Assembly: GCA_031180825.1 (NCBI GenBank)
Contig: JAPSLM010000002.1
Location: 310,001-374,000 of the forward strand
Source: Paenibacillus sp.
Lineage (GTDB): Bacteria; Bacillota; Bacilli; Paenibacillales; NBRC-103111
Reading direction: 5' to 3'
Length of the DNA stretch: 64,000 nt
Position numbers and translations under genes: made by a program
Notes under the pieces: model-generated
Seen by the model: the letters and a program-made list of their open reading frames with translations, nothing else
Database searches by the model: none
Told to the model about the DNA's origin: nothing
Part shown: positions 26,154 through 38,235 of the stretch, piece after piece
How the letters are laid out: each line of letters starts with the position of its first letter
How positions within the stretch are numbered: position 1 is the stretch's first letter

Positions 26154-26172
26154 AAATAGATACAAATAGATA
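26154..26172. promoter_or_regulatory. Direct repeat, candidate MocR operator
   Basis: AAATAGATA occurs at 26154-26162 and again at 26164-26172, a 10-bp period that puts both on one DNA face. MocR proteins such as GabR and PdxR bind direct repeats, and the site lies between the MocR gene and the reductase gene. Confidence 0.55.
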
Positions 26173-26295
26173 TAATTATACGCAGGTTTTATTCCGGATG
26201 TAAACCCGACCTTCGAAGCGGATGTTATAAATGGCAGGTCCCGCATATAAATGATCAATAGGGCAGGGCCCTGCGAAACGAAAGGGAGAGAGACA

Positions 26296-28257
26296 ATGAA
26301 GCTGGATCATTTGTTTCAACCGATACGTTTGGGCCGATTGGAGCTTCCCAACCGTGTCATCATGGGCTCGATGCATACCGGGCTGGAGGGGGAAGAGGCG
26401 GACAGTCACGCCTTGATTGATTTCTACAAGGAAAGAGCCGGTCAGGACGGGCCGGGCTTGATCGTGACAGGCGGCATTTCCGTCTCGCCCGAAGGGGACG
26501 GCGGGCATAACTTTCTGGGATTTTACCGCGATGGGCATTGTAAGCATATGGAAAGCCTGACGGCTCAGGTGCATGCGGCCGGAGGGCGGATCGCGGCTCA
26601 ACTGTTTCATGCGGGACGGTATGCCTATCCGGATTTGACGGGCATCCCCGCCGTAGCGCCTTCCGCCATCCGTTCGCCGATTCATCGTCACACGCCAAGG
26701 GAGCTTGACAACGAGGAAATTGAGGAGCTGATCGCCCGTTTTGCGGCCGGCGCGAAGAAGGCGGCGGATCTCGGATTCGATGCCGTGGAGATTATGGGAT
26801 CGGAAGGGTATCTGATCAATCAATTTTTATCTCCGGCAACGAACAAACGCATGGATGCTTGGGGCGGTTCGTTCGAGCATCGGACAAGATTCGCGCTGCG
26901 CATCGTGCAGGCCGTTCGCGAAGCGGTCGGACCCGGCTATCCGGTCATATTCCGGCTATCGGGCGCGGATTTGGTTCCGGACAGCACGACAGAGGAAGAA
27001 ACGCTGCAATTCGCGGGCATGGTGGCGGGCGCCGGAGCGGATGCGATTAACGTCGGAATCGGCTGGCACGAATCCCAGGTGCCGACCATCTCCATGATGG
27101 TGCCCCGGGCCGGATACATTCACATCGCCGAAACGATCAAACGGGCGGTGAACGTTCCGGTGATCGGCAGCAACCGGATTAACGACCCCCGGCTGGCCGA
27201 CGAGCTGCTGCAGCGCGGAGCGTGCGACTTGGTATCGATGGCGCGGCCGTTCCTGGCAGACCCCGACCTGCTGCGCAAAGCCCGCGACGGGCAGTTCGAC
27301 CGGATCAACACCTGTATCGCCTGCAACCAGGCGTGTCTCGATCAAGTGTTCGACGGACGTCCGGCTTCATGTCTGGTCAACCCCAGGGCGGGCCGGGAAT
27401 CGAAGTGGAAGCCTTTCAGGGTGCACCGTCCCCGCCGCATCGCGGTCATCGGCGGAGGAGCCGCCGGCATGGAGGCGGCGCGGGCGTTGGCCGAGATTGG
27501 CGAGCAAGTTGTGCTGTACGAAAAAGAAGACCGGCTCGGCGGGCAGCTGAATCTGGCGAAGCGGATTCCCGGCAAACAAGAGTTTGGCGAAACGCTGCGC
27601 TATTATCAGCATGAATTAAGCCGCTTAGGCGTAGATATCCGTTTAAACCATCGTCCGTCGCCCGAGGAAATCGTCGCTCTTGCTCCGGATCTGGTCGTGC
27701 TGGCCAGCGGAATCAAACCGCGAATCCCCGAGCTGCCCGGAACCTCGCTCCCTCATGTATGGACGTATCAGCAAGTGCTCCGGGGAGAGGCGGAAGTCGG
27801 GAAGCGGGTCGTGATCATCGGAGCGGGGGGGATCGGCTGCGATCTGGCGCATTACTTGTCCGAGCAGGCGGAGCGTGAGATTTATGTGCTTCGCAGGAAA
27901 GGCAAGCCCGGCGAAACCCTCGGCAAAACGACGCGCTGGGCGCTTCTTGCGCATCTGCGGCAGAAGAAGGTTCAATTTCTGACCGACTTAAGCTACGAGC
28001 GCATCGACGCAGACGGAGTTGTCATACAGCTGCAGACGGAGCGCGGGCCGGAAACGAAAAAAATTCCCGCCGACACCGTCATCCTCGCCGCCGGACAATT
28101 GTCCGAAACGTGGGACGAGACGCTCGTGCAGCGGGCAGGCATTCCTGTCGTCAAGATCGGCGGGGCCCGCTTCCCCGGGGAGCTGGATGCCAAGCGAGCC
28201 ATCTACGAAGGCGCATGCATGGCTTACGAGGAAGGCAGGCTTGCGATGACCGAATAA
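26296..28257 (+). CDS. 2,4-dienoyl-CoA reductase-like flavin/Fe-S oxidoreductase
   Basis: About 653 residues with the FadH layout. Residues about 1-340 are an OYE-type FMN barrel (LFQPIRLGRLELPNRVIMGS). A 4Fe-4S cluster loop follows, CIACNQACLDQVFDGRPASC, and then an FAD/NAD(P) module with IAVIGGGAAGMEAARALAEI and VVIIGAGGIGCDLAHYL. GAAAGGGAG before ATG 26296 sets the start. It probably reduces an enoyl- or dienoyl-CoA; the next gene encodes an acyl-CoA synthetase, so the pair may activate and reduce an unsaturated or aromatic acid. The specific substrate is unknown. Confidence 0.9.
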   Translation: MKLDHLFQPIRLGRLELPNRVIMGSMHTGLEGEEADSHALIDFYKERAGQDGPGLIVTGGISVSPEGDGGHNFLGFYRDGHCKHMESLTAQVHAAGGRIAAQLFHAGRYAYPDLTGIPAVAPSAIRSPIHRHTPRELDNEEIEELIARFAAGAKKAADLGFDAVEIMGSEGYLINQFLSPATNKRMDAWGGSFEHRTRFALRIVQAVREAVGPGYPVIFRLSGADLVPDSTTEEETLQFAGMVAGAGADAINVGIGWHESQVPTISMMVPRAGYIHIAETIKRAVNVPVIGSNRINDPRLADELLQRGACDLVSMARPFLADPDLLRKARDGQFDRINTCIACNQACLDQVFDGRPASCLVNPRAGRESKWKPFRVHRPRRIAVIGGGAAGMEAARALAEIGEQVVLYEKEDRLGGQLNLAKRIPGKQEFGETLRYYQHELSRLGVDIRLNHRPSPEEIVALAPDLVVLASGIKPRIPELPGTSLPHVWTYQQVLRGEAEVGKRVVIIGAGGIGCDLAHYLSEQAEREIYVLRRKGKPGETLGKTTRWALLAHLRQKKVQFLTDLSYERIDADGVVIQLQTERGPETKKIPADTVILAAGQLSETWDETLVQRAGIPVVKIGGARFPGELDAKRAIYEGACMAYEEGRLAMTE

Positions 28258-28275
28258 CGATATGGGGGGATAAGC

Positions 28276-29952
28276 ATGGAAAAAGCATGGTACAAGGTGT
28301 GGCCCAAAGATGTTCCGCGGCATTTCATCTTTGAAGACAAGGTCCTGGAAAACTATGTGGAGGAACATGCACGAACGAATCCCGACGATACGGCGGTTTA
28401 CTTCTATGGCAAGATCATGACGTATGGCGAGCTGGCGGACATGTATTTGCGGCTCGCCTCCCGGTTGCATGCAAGAGGTGTCGGCAAGGGCGATACCGTC
28501 GCCCTCTATATGGAGAACTGCCCGCAATATATTATGGCCTTTCTGGCCGTGCAGCGTCTGGGCGCGATCGCGGTGCCCATGAATCCGATGTTCAAGCGGG
28601 CGGAGCTGAGCCATCTGCTGGGCGACGCCGGGCCCAAGGCCATTTTCGTTCAGGAAAACTTGCTGGAGCACTTGTGTCCGGTTTTGCCGGAGTTTCCCGG
28701 GCTGCGGATCATCTCGACGGCGCTGACGGATTTTGCCCCCGATCATCCGGAGTTTCCGATGTCGTTCGCTCCAATGGAGAGAACGATAAGCAGGCTTCCG
28801 GGAGAGGAGCGTATTCTGGAGCTGATCCATTTCGACGATCCGATCCCCCCGGCCAATGCCTGCTTGGACGATACCGCCGTGCTGCAATACACCTCAGGAA
28901 CGACGGGCATGCCCAAAGGCGCGGAGCTGACGCACCGCAACATTGTAGCCAACGCGTTTTCGTTCAGGGACGGGGTGGGAACGAAGCCGCGCGACCGCCA
29001 TCTGGCGGCGATGCCTTTGTTTCATGTTATCGGGCTGATCAACTGCATGGGGTCGCCGCTTTGCAATGGGGGAGCGATCATGCTGTTCCACCGTTTTGTG
29101 CCGGACGTCGTTCTGGAAGCGATTCACAAGCTGAAAATCCAGCATTGGGTCAGCACGGCTACGATGAATATCGCGGTCATTAACCACCCGAACGCGGGGA
29201 ATTACGATCTGTCTTCGCTGTCGGGATGTCTGTCGGGGGGCGCTCCGGTGCCGAAGCCGATTTTTGAACGCTTCTACGAAGTCACCCGCACCCGGCTGCT
29301 GGAAGGCTACGGGCTGAGCGAGACAACGGCCCAGATTACGATGAACTTTATGGAAAACGCGAGGATTGGCTCAGCCGGCATCCCGCTGATGGACGCGGAT
29401 GTTCGCGTCGTTGCCATGGACGATCCGACCGTGGAGGTTCCGCCCGGACAGCAGGGAGAGCTTGCTTTCAAAGGACCGATGGTCATGAAGGGCTATTGGA
29501 AAAACCCGCAGGCTACGGCGGACGCGTTTGTCGACGGATGGTTTTTGACCGGGGATTTGGGATACGTGGACGAGGACGGCTATGTCCATATTTCCGGCCG
29601 GAAAAAAGAATTGATCAAATCGTCGGGCTTTTCCGTCTTCCCTAACGAAGTGGAGAGCATCATGCACAAGCATCCGGCCATTAAAGAAGTGTGCGTCGTT
29701 GGCGTAGCCCACGATTACCGGGGCGAGGAAGTGAAGGCATATGTCGTGCTCAAGGAAGAAGCCGTCGGGAAAGCGACGGAGCAGGACGTCGTCGAGTGGG
29801 CCAAAGAGCACATGGCCGTATACAAATATCCGCGCAAGGTCGAGTTTTTGAATGAGCTGCCCAAGACCGGGTCAGGCAAATTGCTGCGCAGGGTGCTGTA
29901 CGAACGGGCTAATTCTAACCAACGGTTAATTTTTCATAATAAAAAGCACTAG
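28276..29952 (+). CDS. Acyl-CoA synthetase (AMP-binding, FadD-like)
   Basis: A 558-residue ANL-superfamily ligase. The phosphate loop is YTSGTTGMPKGAELTHRNI, the adenine motif YGLSETTAQITMN, the hinge region GWFLTGDLGYVDEDGYVHI, with SGRKKELIKSSGF following, and the late catalytic lysine sits in PKTGSGKLLRR. It activates a fatty or aryl acid to its CoA thioester through an acyl-AMP. Starts 18 bp after the reductase gene with an AUGGGGGGA site, clearly one operon under the MocR-type regulator. Confidence 0.93.
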   Translation: MEKAWYKVWPKDVPRHFIFEDKVLENYVEEHARTNPDDTAVYFYGKIMTYGELADMYLRLASRLHARGVGKGDTVALYMENCPQYIMAFLAVQRLGAIAVPMNPMFKRAELSHLLGDAGPKAIFVQENLLEHLCPVLPEFPGLRIISTALTDFAPDHPEFPMSFAPMERTISRLPGEERILELIHFDDPIPPANACLDDTAVLQYTSGTTGMPKGAELTHRNIVANAFSFRDGVGTKPRDRHLAAMPLFHVIGLINCMGSPLCNGGAIMLFHRFVPDVVLEAIHKLKIQHWVSTATMNIAVINHPNAGNYDLSSLSGCLSGGAPVPKPIFERFYEVTRTRLLEGYGLSETTAQITMNFMENARIGSAGIPLMDADVRVVAMDDPTVEVPPGQQGELAFKGPMVMKGYWKNPQATADAFVDGWFLTGDLGYVDEDGYVHISGRKKELIKSSGFSVFPNEVESIMHKHPAIKEVCVVGVAHDYRGEEVKAYVVLKEEAVGKATEQDVVEWAKEHMAVYKYPRKVEFLNELPKTGSGKLLRRVLYERANSNQRLIFHNKKH

Positions 29953-30078
29953 CATTGCATTCATTTTCTCTGAATGTTCACAATCCTCTGTTTCCTTAAA
30001 GTCCAAGTACAAAAAAATCCTTTACAATGAAATAGCAGGTAGTTCCTGTCCATAATTCACTGAAAAGGATTAAGCACA

Positions 30079-30420
30079 TGGACAAGATTCATTATTGTCC
30101 GAAGAATTCCAAAGGAACCCAGGGTTGAACTCGATTTCCGCATCTCAATTAAGCCGCAAACATAATCAATTGGATTCCTGCTTGTTAGGACAGGTCTTTG
30201 CTGAACCGGTCATTCGAATTCAAATGCAGGCGGGTTCCTTCAAGTGCCGAAATGGCTCTAAAATCGTCGATTTGAAGACATCGGACTGTGCCTGCAAAAA
30301 TACAAGCGGGCGATCTTTCGCAAAACCAAAGCCGGAATCAATCGTTTTGATCCGGATGTGAAAGTATTTTTCGGAATTATTAGATTTTTTAGTGTTCAAC
30401 TTTTATGCAACGCCGGTGAA
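30079..30420 (+). pseudogene. IS4 family transposase, internally deleted remnant
   Basis: Begins MDKIH and then jumps into LLSEEFQRNPGLNSISASQL and SRKHNQLDSCLLGQVFAEPV, the conserved part that normally lies about 70 residues further on. A frameshift then moves the tail to CLQKYKRAIFRKTKAGINRF in another frame. Sequence beyond about 30420 is unrelated. The element is dead. Confidence 0.75.
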
Positions 30421-30557
30421 TGAAAAGTAAATAATTGCAAAAAAATAACTTATTTATGATTAAATTACAATTAGTCTATATAATTGGAAATTATGTAATA
30501 TTGTGATATTATCAAATGTATAATACATTATATCCAAGTTGAAAAGGAGGATTTTGA

Positions 30558-31247
30558 ATGAAAAAACTTCTGGGTCTTTTTCTCGCATTTGCGTTGTTAG
30601 TTGCCCTGGTTCCTTTTAACGGCTTTGCTCAGGCACAAAGCATCACCGAGATCAATACTCCAAAGGATTATATCAATTACTTGAAGTCAAAAGTTGACGC
30701 GTCTATTGCACCAAATGAAGTTCGTTCGTCAACACAGGTTTTGCATCAATTCACAAGTTTGTCATCACAAAACCAACAAAAATTCGTTGACTACCTCAAT
30801 AATCCGGATGTAATTAAATTCATTTTAGATAACCAAGGCGCTAATGCAGCAGGCTTTGGAGGCGATGTGAAAGTTACGGTAAACAGTCATAACAATGAGG
30901 AAATTTCGCTTGCCGCAAACAAGTACTATAGAGAAAACGAAGCGACTTCTACTGTTCTTGGTATAGATATCATCAAAAGCAAGGTATATATTGAATGGGA
31001 GGTCGAGGATTCCAAGATTACAAAAATACTTAATAGCGGAGGTCTGGTGACTAGGAACTGGTGGCCGTTTGTTGACATTAAAGTGACAAATGATAAACCA
31101 TATATCTCAAACAATGTAGCATATCAGACATCTTACTTTGCGTGGAATTTCGTCCACAGTAAACTTGGCGCCTTGATCGGAACGGTTACCCATAAAATTT
31201 GGGGTTATCATGACGGCAGATATGACACTTCATTTAGTAAGAGCTAG
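30558..31247 (+). CDS. Secreted protein, possibly bacteriocin-like
   Basis: A 229-residue protein with a clear Sec signal peptide (MKKLLGLFLAFALLVALVPF, cleavage near AQA-QS) and AAAAGGAGG before the ATG. The N-terminal half is helical and Asn/Gln-rich (FTSLSSQNQQKFVDYLNNPD). The C-terminal half is rich in Trp, Tyr and Gly (TSYFAWNFVHSKLGALIGTV, then HKIWGYHDGRYD), with no cysteine. The size, the aromatic C-terminus and the small membrane peptide encoded 6 bp downstream resemble large secreted bacteriocins with a membrane immunity peptide. The family is not firmly recognised and the function is inference. Confidence 0.7.
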   Translation: MKKLLGLFLAFALLVALVPFNGFAQAQSITEINTPKDYINYLKSKVDASIAPNEVRSSTQVLHQFTSLSSQNQQKFVDYLNNPDVIKFILDNQGANAAGFGGDVKVTVNSHNNEEISLAANKYYRENEATSTVLGIDIIKSKVYIEWEVEDSKITKILNSGGLVTRNWWPFVDIKVTNDKPYISNNVAYQTSYFAWNFVHSKLGALIGTVTHKIWGYHDGRYDTSFSKS

Positions 31248-31253
31248 TGCATT

Positions 31254-31364
31254 ATGAAAATGTCTAAAATTATTCTAATTGTTATAACGGCTATTCTAGC
31301 AATCTTATTCGTTCTTTTTCTTGTTTCTCTATATTTATATAACGTAGCTGACGTATCGAAATAA
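31254..31364 (+). CDS. 36-residue single-helix membrane peptide
   Basis: ATG 31254 opens MKMSKIILIVITAILAIL, then LFLVSLYLYNVADVSK and TAA. It is one transmembrane helix with a basic N-terminus. It starts 6 bp after the stop of the secreted-protein gene and is followed by a terminator, so the two are one transcript. Candidate immunity or secretion helper peptide. Confidence 0.6.
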   Translation: MKMSKIILIVITAILAILFVLFLVSLYLYNVADVSK

Positions 31365-31430
31365 TATCAGTGCTAAAATAAAGAACCTTGCAGAAGCATG
31401 TATGCAGTGACACAAAGTTAACCACCTGAG

Positions 31431-31476
31431 AGGCTGTCCCAAAAGCTATAAAATGGCTGGGGGACACCTTTTTTTG
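31431..31476 (+). terminator. Terminator of the secreted protein/membrane peptide unit
   Basis: AGG-C-TGTCCC (31431-31440) pairs with GGGACACCT (31461-31469), with one bulged C and an inner AGC/GCT pair, followed by seven T. The GAGGCTGTCCC start also resembles ends of some insertion sequences. Confidence 0.75.
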
Positions 31477-34194
<2,718 letters not shown>

Positions 34195-34222
34195 TTACAG
34201 CCGCTGGGAATCGTGAATTAGG

Positions 34223-34256
34223 AGACCGTACCTGTTAGCAGGTGCGGTCTTTTTAT
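34223..34256 (+). terminator. Terminator of the protease gene
   Basis: AGACCGTACCTG (34223-34234) and CAGGTGCGGTCT (34239-34250), followed by TTTTTATC. Confidence 0.88.
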
Positions 34257-34295
34257 CTAGACAAAGCAAACTCGTTTCATCGTAAAAACTGCCAG

Positions 34296-34323
34296 TCCCC
34301 GCCTATGATGGCGGGGATTTTTT
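34296..34323 (+). terminator. Second terminator
   Basis: TCCCCGCC (34296-34303) and GGCGGGGA (34310-34317), followed by TTTTTT. Confidence 0.82.
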
Positions 34324-34778
34324 GATGGTGTATGTGTACTACACAGTTGGGAGCTTCTATTCCATGAATCAGGAATGCACGTAAGCAGGACAGATCGCAA
34401 GTAGCAGGTAGATATTTCTAAAAAGATGTTTATAGAGGGAAAGATTCAATATACAATATATTTTTTATTTGGTAAAATAATACTTATAGTTTACAACCAA
34501 CCTCTACCAAGTTCTTTTATAACTAACGGCCGATTCTTTGAAGACTGCTTAAACGTTTTAATTAATGCCAACGATTCTGCTGTAGACAGGGATAAATCCT
34601 TTACGGGACATCTTTCAATTTCGATTGGATTAGCGCTTTTGAAGCCGTGAACGACATGATGCAATTGCGGAGTCAACTGGATGATTAGCATATAAGGGAC
34701 ATCCTCTCTTGGATGATTTTTATTAGGACTAGTATATCAAGAAATTTTTATTAAAGTAAGAATTTAGGGAGAAATTTT
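34324..34778. other. Gene-free AT-rich stretch before the kinase gene
   Basis: Small open frames exist on both strands (for example 34491-34691 minus) but none has a ribosome site or a recognisable product. No ComX or ComQ gene, which usually precede a ComP-type kinase, can be found here. Confidence 0.5.
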
Positions 34779-37100
34779 ATGCTAAAAAAATTATTAATTT
34801 GGATACTTTTCTTAAGTCTAACTGGGAGTTTGATATGGTGCGCTTTTATTACTTTTAAATTTCCTTATGTAGGAATTTATCTTACATTAAATCAACAGAA
34901 CGACTGGGTAATTGAGGAGCTGGCGGAAGAAAAGGCAAATAAGAAATTGGATGTAAGAGTTGGAGATATTATCAAGCGAGTCGATGGAAAACTTCCCAGC
35001 GAAAATCCTGTGATTTACAAATGGAAATCCGTCGAACAGGTACACCAGGTCGTTGTATTAAGAGACGGGAAAGAATATGAATTTGCCGTAGATAACAAAA
35101 GTTCGATTTCTTACGACATTGTCCCGTTAATAGAGGCAAGTTTGTGTTTGTTCTTGGCTGGCTTACTGTATATGAAATTGCGGCAATCTCCCTCTGCCAG
35201 GTTACTTGCGGTTGTTTTTCTAACTTGTGCTATCCTTTATCTGAGTCGAGGTGCTTCCGTGAGAGGAGATCTTCTTGGGAAGTTTCTCATAGGTAATTTT
35301 ATGATCGTTCTGCCCATTGTTTTTTATCATTTTTTAGTTGTCTTTTTTAGGGAAAAAGGAAACATTCAGTTGCCAGCCAGGATATTGAAATTTTTGTACG
35401 GAATTGTTATAATAGGATTCTTAGTAAGACTTCTATACATATACCCCCCAATGGTAACCACGATTTACAGTTTTGATGCCACTGTAGTTTTGTGGATATT
35501 TATTGCAGGGTTTATAACCAATATTAGTATCTTGGTGTTATTGTATTTCAAAGTTCGGAGAGAAAAATCTTATCTATCCAGCATTGTTAAAAGTGTTTTG
35601 TTCTCTTTATTTATTTCGTTTTTACCGGTGATCTGCTTCTCGTTTATCCCTGAATTGGTCGCCTCTCATAAAATAATAGACGCCGTTTATACAAGTTGGT
35701 TCATCCTGTTCTTCCCGATCTCGTTTGCGTACTTGATTGCCTCAAACCAGCTGTACGATATCGGTCTTGTGCTTCGGCGCTTTGGTTTTGCCTGCTTGCT
35801 GGCCCTTGTGCCGTCGGCGGTATTTACGGCAGTCTTCGCATTCCTATTTCAAAAATATGCTGACGAGAAGCAGATTTTGTTTATATTTGCAGGCTCTGTG
35901 GCCATGATTTCCTTCGTTTTGTATTCGGTTGAATATTTTACAACGAGACTTGAAGCGTTTTTATTTCCGAGAAAGTTCAGACTTCGTACCGCTTTGAAGA
36001 AAATTTCCAAGAACCTCGGGGTCATCTCGAGCTTCCGCGAGCTGAAGGACATTGTGCTCGTCGATATTGTTCAGACGCTCGAAGTGATGGGCGGGGCGAT
36101 CGTATTCCAATATGAGCACGATACCGAGATCATTGCCGAAGGGGACATCGATGCGGCCGAGATTAAACAGCTGCTTCAATCGTCGGCTTTGTCCGAGCAC
36201 CCGCTGTACACCTGCATCGAGATTCACCGGCACGAAGAATATACCAGCTATTTGGTCATCACACGGAATAAAGCCAATACCTTGCTGGGCAAGGAAGAAA
36301 TTCAATGGCTGCACTTGATTACCTCGTACCTGGAAGTGAGCTTGGAAAATGTACATTTGATACGCAAGCTCACGGCGAAAATGCAGCTGCTTGCTTCGCA
36401 GCTTCCGAACGAGCAATCGGCGCAGGATATTCAGTGGTTCCGTAAAATCATGTTCGAATTGCAGGAAGAGGAGCGGCTGCGGATTGCGGCCGATCTTCAC
36501 GACACGACGATGCAGGATTTGTTTTTTCTCAAACGGAGATTCATTTCCTTGCTGGACAAATATGCGATGAATAAAGAAGATAAAGAGCATTTGAACAACA
36601 TCGTCAATTTCGTAGAGATGATCAACAACAGTCTGCGCCAGAGCTGCTTCGAATTGAATCCGTTTCTGCTGAAGGAAATTGGACTGATCGAAACGGTAAG
36701 GTCGTATCTCGACAAGGAAGCGTACCACACGCCGTTCGTGCTTAAGTTCAAGGAGGAGAGGGCGTCCGCCATCGAAGCCAAGGACTTGACGACGAAGAAG
36801 CATATTTTTCGCATCATTCAGGAGCTGCTTAACAACGCGAAAAAGCATTCGCAAGCTTCCCATGTAACTTTTACTATGACAGTCGCCGACCATGCTTTTG
36901 TATTAACTTATGAGGATGATGGTGTCGGGTTCAACAGTGCGGAAGCGCGCCGCTTGGAGATTGGATCTTCCGGGATGGGGGTAGAGCAGATGAAAGGCCG
37001 CGTCCTCCATTTGAACGGGCGGCTGGAGCTCGATTCGCGAGAGGGCGAGGGGACGAAGCTTGTCGTTACGATCCCGATCCGGGAGATGATGTCCGTGTGA
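34779..37100 (+). CDS. ComP-type sensor histidine kinase
   Basis: A 773-residue membrane kinase. One N-terminal helix, an extracellular PDZ-like segment (VGDIIKRVDGKLPSENPVIY), then about eight membrane helices (residues 108-400), a GAF-like linker, a HisKA_3 domain with the phospho-acceptor in RIAADLHDTTMQDL (His 574), and an HATPase domain (IIQELLNNAKKHSQASHVTF, DDGVGF). This is the ComP layout for quorum peptide sensing. Bases 34779 to about 35690 are clearly AT-richer than the rest of the gene, as if the sensor half had been exchanged. No ComA-type regulator follows. Confidence 0.88.
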   Translation: MLKKLLIWILFLSLTGSLIWCAFITFKFPYVGIYLTLNQQNDWVIEELAEEKANKKLDVRVGDIIKRVDGKLPSENPVIYKWKSVEQVHQVVVLRDGKEYEFAVDNKSSISYDIVPLIEASLCLFLAGLLYMKLRQSPSARLLAVVFLTCAILYLSRGASVRGDLLGKFLIGNFMIVLPIVFYHFLVVFFREKGNIQLPARILKFLYGIVIIGFLVRLLYIYPPMVTTIYSFDATVVLWIFIAGFITNISILVLLYFKVRREKSYLSSIVKSVLFSLFISFLPVICFSFIPELVASHKIIDAVYTSWFILFFPISFAYLIASNQLYDIGLVLRRFGFACLLALVPSAVFTAVFAFLFQKYADEKQILFIFAGSVAMISFVLYSVEYFTTRLEAFLFPRKFRLRTALKKISKNLGVISSFRELKDIVLVDIVQTLEVMGGAIVFQYEHDTEIIAEGDIDAAEIKQLLQSSALSEHPLYTCIEIHRHEEYTSYLVITRNKANTLLGKEEIQWLHLITSYLEVSLENVHLIRKLTAKMQLLASQLPNEQSAQDIQWFRKIMFELQEEERLRIAADLHDTTMQDLFFLKRRFISLLDKYAMNKEDKEHLNNIVNFVEMINNSLRQSCFELNPFLLKEIGLIETVRSYLDKEAYHTPFVLKFKEERASAIEAKDLTTKKHIFRIIQELLNNAKKHSQASHVTFTMTVADHAFVLTYEDDGVGFNSAEARRLEIGSSGMGVEQMKGRVLHLNGRLELDSREGEGTKLVVTIPIREMMSV

Positions 37101-37116
37101 GAATATTTGTCCGATA

Positions 37117-37142
37117 AAAGAGGGGGAAGCCCCTCTTTGTTA
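37117..37142 (+). terminator. Terminator directly after the kinase gene
   Basis: AAAGAGGGG (37117-37125) and CCCCTCTTT (37130-37138). It isolates the kinase from any downstream gene. Confidence 0.75.
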
Positions 37143-37239
37143 TTGTTATTTCCTTTCACAAAAGTTTTTTGTTCGTATATAATTTACGTTAAATAATGGA
37201 ACTAATCATAGATCTAATTTTATAAGGAGCTGTACCCGT

Positions 37240-37656
37240 ATGAGATATAACCATATTCTTGAAATCATAAGAAACAATCCTTCCAAGCATGATTTTGAAT
37301 TATTATCAGAGGCCGAAGTACAAAGAGAACTAGTCGAGGGCGTTCCAGAAGATTATATCGATTTTCTTAGGGAAGTTGGCTATGGGACCGTTAACGGGAC
37401 ATATTTTAATTTTTACGGCGGTTTAGTTGAAGTGGACGAAATCTTAGGTCATCTATACGATGAGGACTCGCATCCCGAGCTAAAAGATATATTATTGTTC
37501 GGCGATAATTTTAGCGGGGATGCGGTGGGCTTTCTAGCCACGGATAACTGGACGATTGTCGAAATATGGCATGATGATAATTTATCCATTAATCCTGTAG
37601 AGGAACAAACTTTCGAAGAATTTGTTGTCCATATGTTTGAGCATTGTAATGAATGA
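37240..37656 (+). CDS. SMI1/KNR4 (SUKH) family protein, short
   Basis: A 138-residue SUKH-domain protein: LVEGVPEDYIDFLREVGYGT, a FNFYGGLVEVDEIL strand, and LLFGDNFSGDAVGFLATDNW before a closing WHDD segment. AAGGAG precedes the ATG. SUKH proteins are often immunity proteins against polymorphic toxins. A membrane-anchored protein gene follows 35 bp later; whether they work together is unknown. Confidence 0.83.
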   Translation: MRYNHILEIIRNNPSKHDFELLSEAEVQRELVEGVPEDYIDFLREVGYGTVNGTYFNFYGGLVEVDEILGHLYDEDSHPELKDILLFGDNFSGDAVGFLATDNWTIVEIWHDDNLSINPVEEQTFEEFVVHMFEHCNE

Positions 37657-37691
37657 AACTATGTTCTTAAACGTCATTCGGGAGGCGGGAT

Positions 37692-38081
37692 ATGAGTGGA
37701 TGGCTATGGCTCCTGATTGCGGTCGTGGTCTTTGTCTTCTTGATCCTCTTGGTTATAGGGGCGTATGCGAATAAGTTCGCGGACAATGACATTGACGTCA
37801 AGCGGGATGCGGATGGGAAAATCACCTTGCTCGATACGCCGCGAATGCGTGCAAATGCTGCCTTTGCCTACGACCGGACGATTGAAATGGAAAAACGAGG
37901 CCACAAAATGTCCAATGGCATGAGTTGGAATGAGCGGTGGCTTGGCACGATCCGGTCGATAAGGGGGAACACTGAAAATCCCGAATGGTATGTACAATAC
38001 ATCATCGAGCAGCGGCAGAAGGCGGGGCTTCCGGAACTCGTAGGGGTCGACGAGGCGAGACCAACAAAGGAAGGCGGCTAA
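37692..38081 (+). CDS. Membrane-anchored protein of unknown function
   Basis: A 129-residue protein with one N-terminal helix (WLWLLIAVVVFVFLILLVIG) and a soluble tail with DIDVKRDADGKITLLDTPRM and WNERWLGTIRSI. CGGGAGGCGG precedes the ATG. Its last 38 codons and the following DNA recur at 41512-41634, where only the tail survives. I do not recognise the family. Confidence 0.7.
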   Translation: MSGWLWLLIAVVVFVFLILLVIGAYANKFADNDIDVKRDADGKITLLDTPRMRANAAFAYDRTIEMEKRGHKMSNGMSWNERWLGTIRSIRGNTENPEWYVQYIIEQRQKAGLPELVGVDEARPTKEGG

Positions 38082-38235
38082 TCTTAGCCGCCTAGTACCA
38101 AGAACATTCCCGTCATTCCGGGAGAATGGTCTTGGAGCGGCTCCGGAACAATGATCCGTTACATAGAGCAGCAGTTTCTCGATAATTTGCCTGCCTATTC
38201 CCGTTTTTGAACTCCATGTTTTCAGCCTTCTTTTA
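38082..38235 (-). pseudogene. Remnant of a GNAT acetyltransferase gene (copy 1)
   Basis: The minus strand matches parts of the intact acetyltransferase at 41637-42056, with two deletions: about 55 bp after GGTCTTGGA, and about 300 bp after CCTGCCTATTCCC. Only the ends of the gene remain. Confidence 0.8.

Noticed and set aside
34426..34691. Small ORFs before the ComP-type gene, considered as ComX candidates
   Set aside because: Neither has the C-terminal Trp context or a ribosome site expected of a ComX precursor, and no ComQ gene is present.
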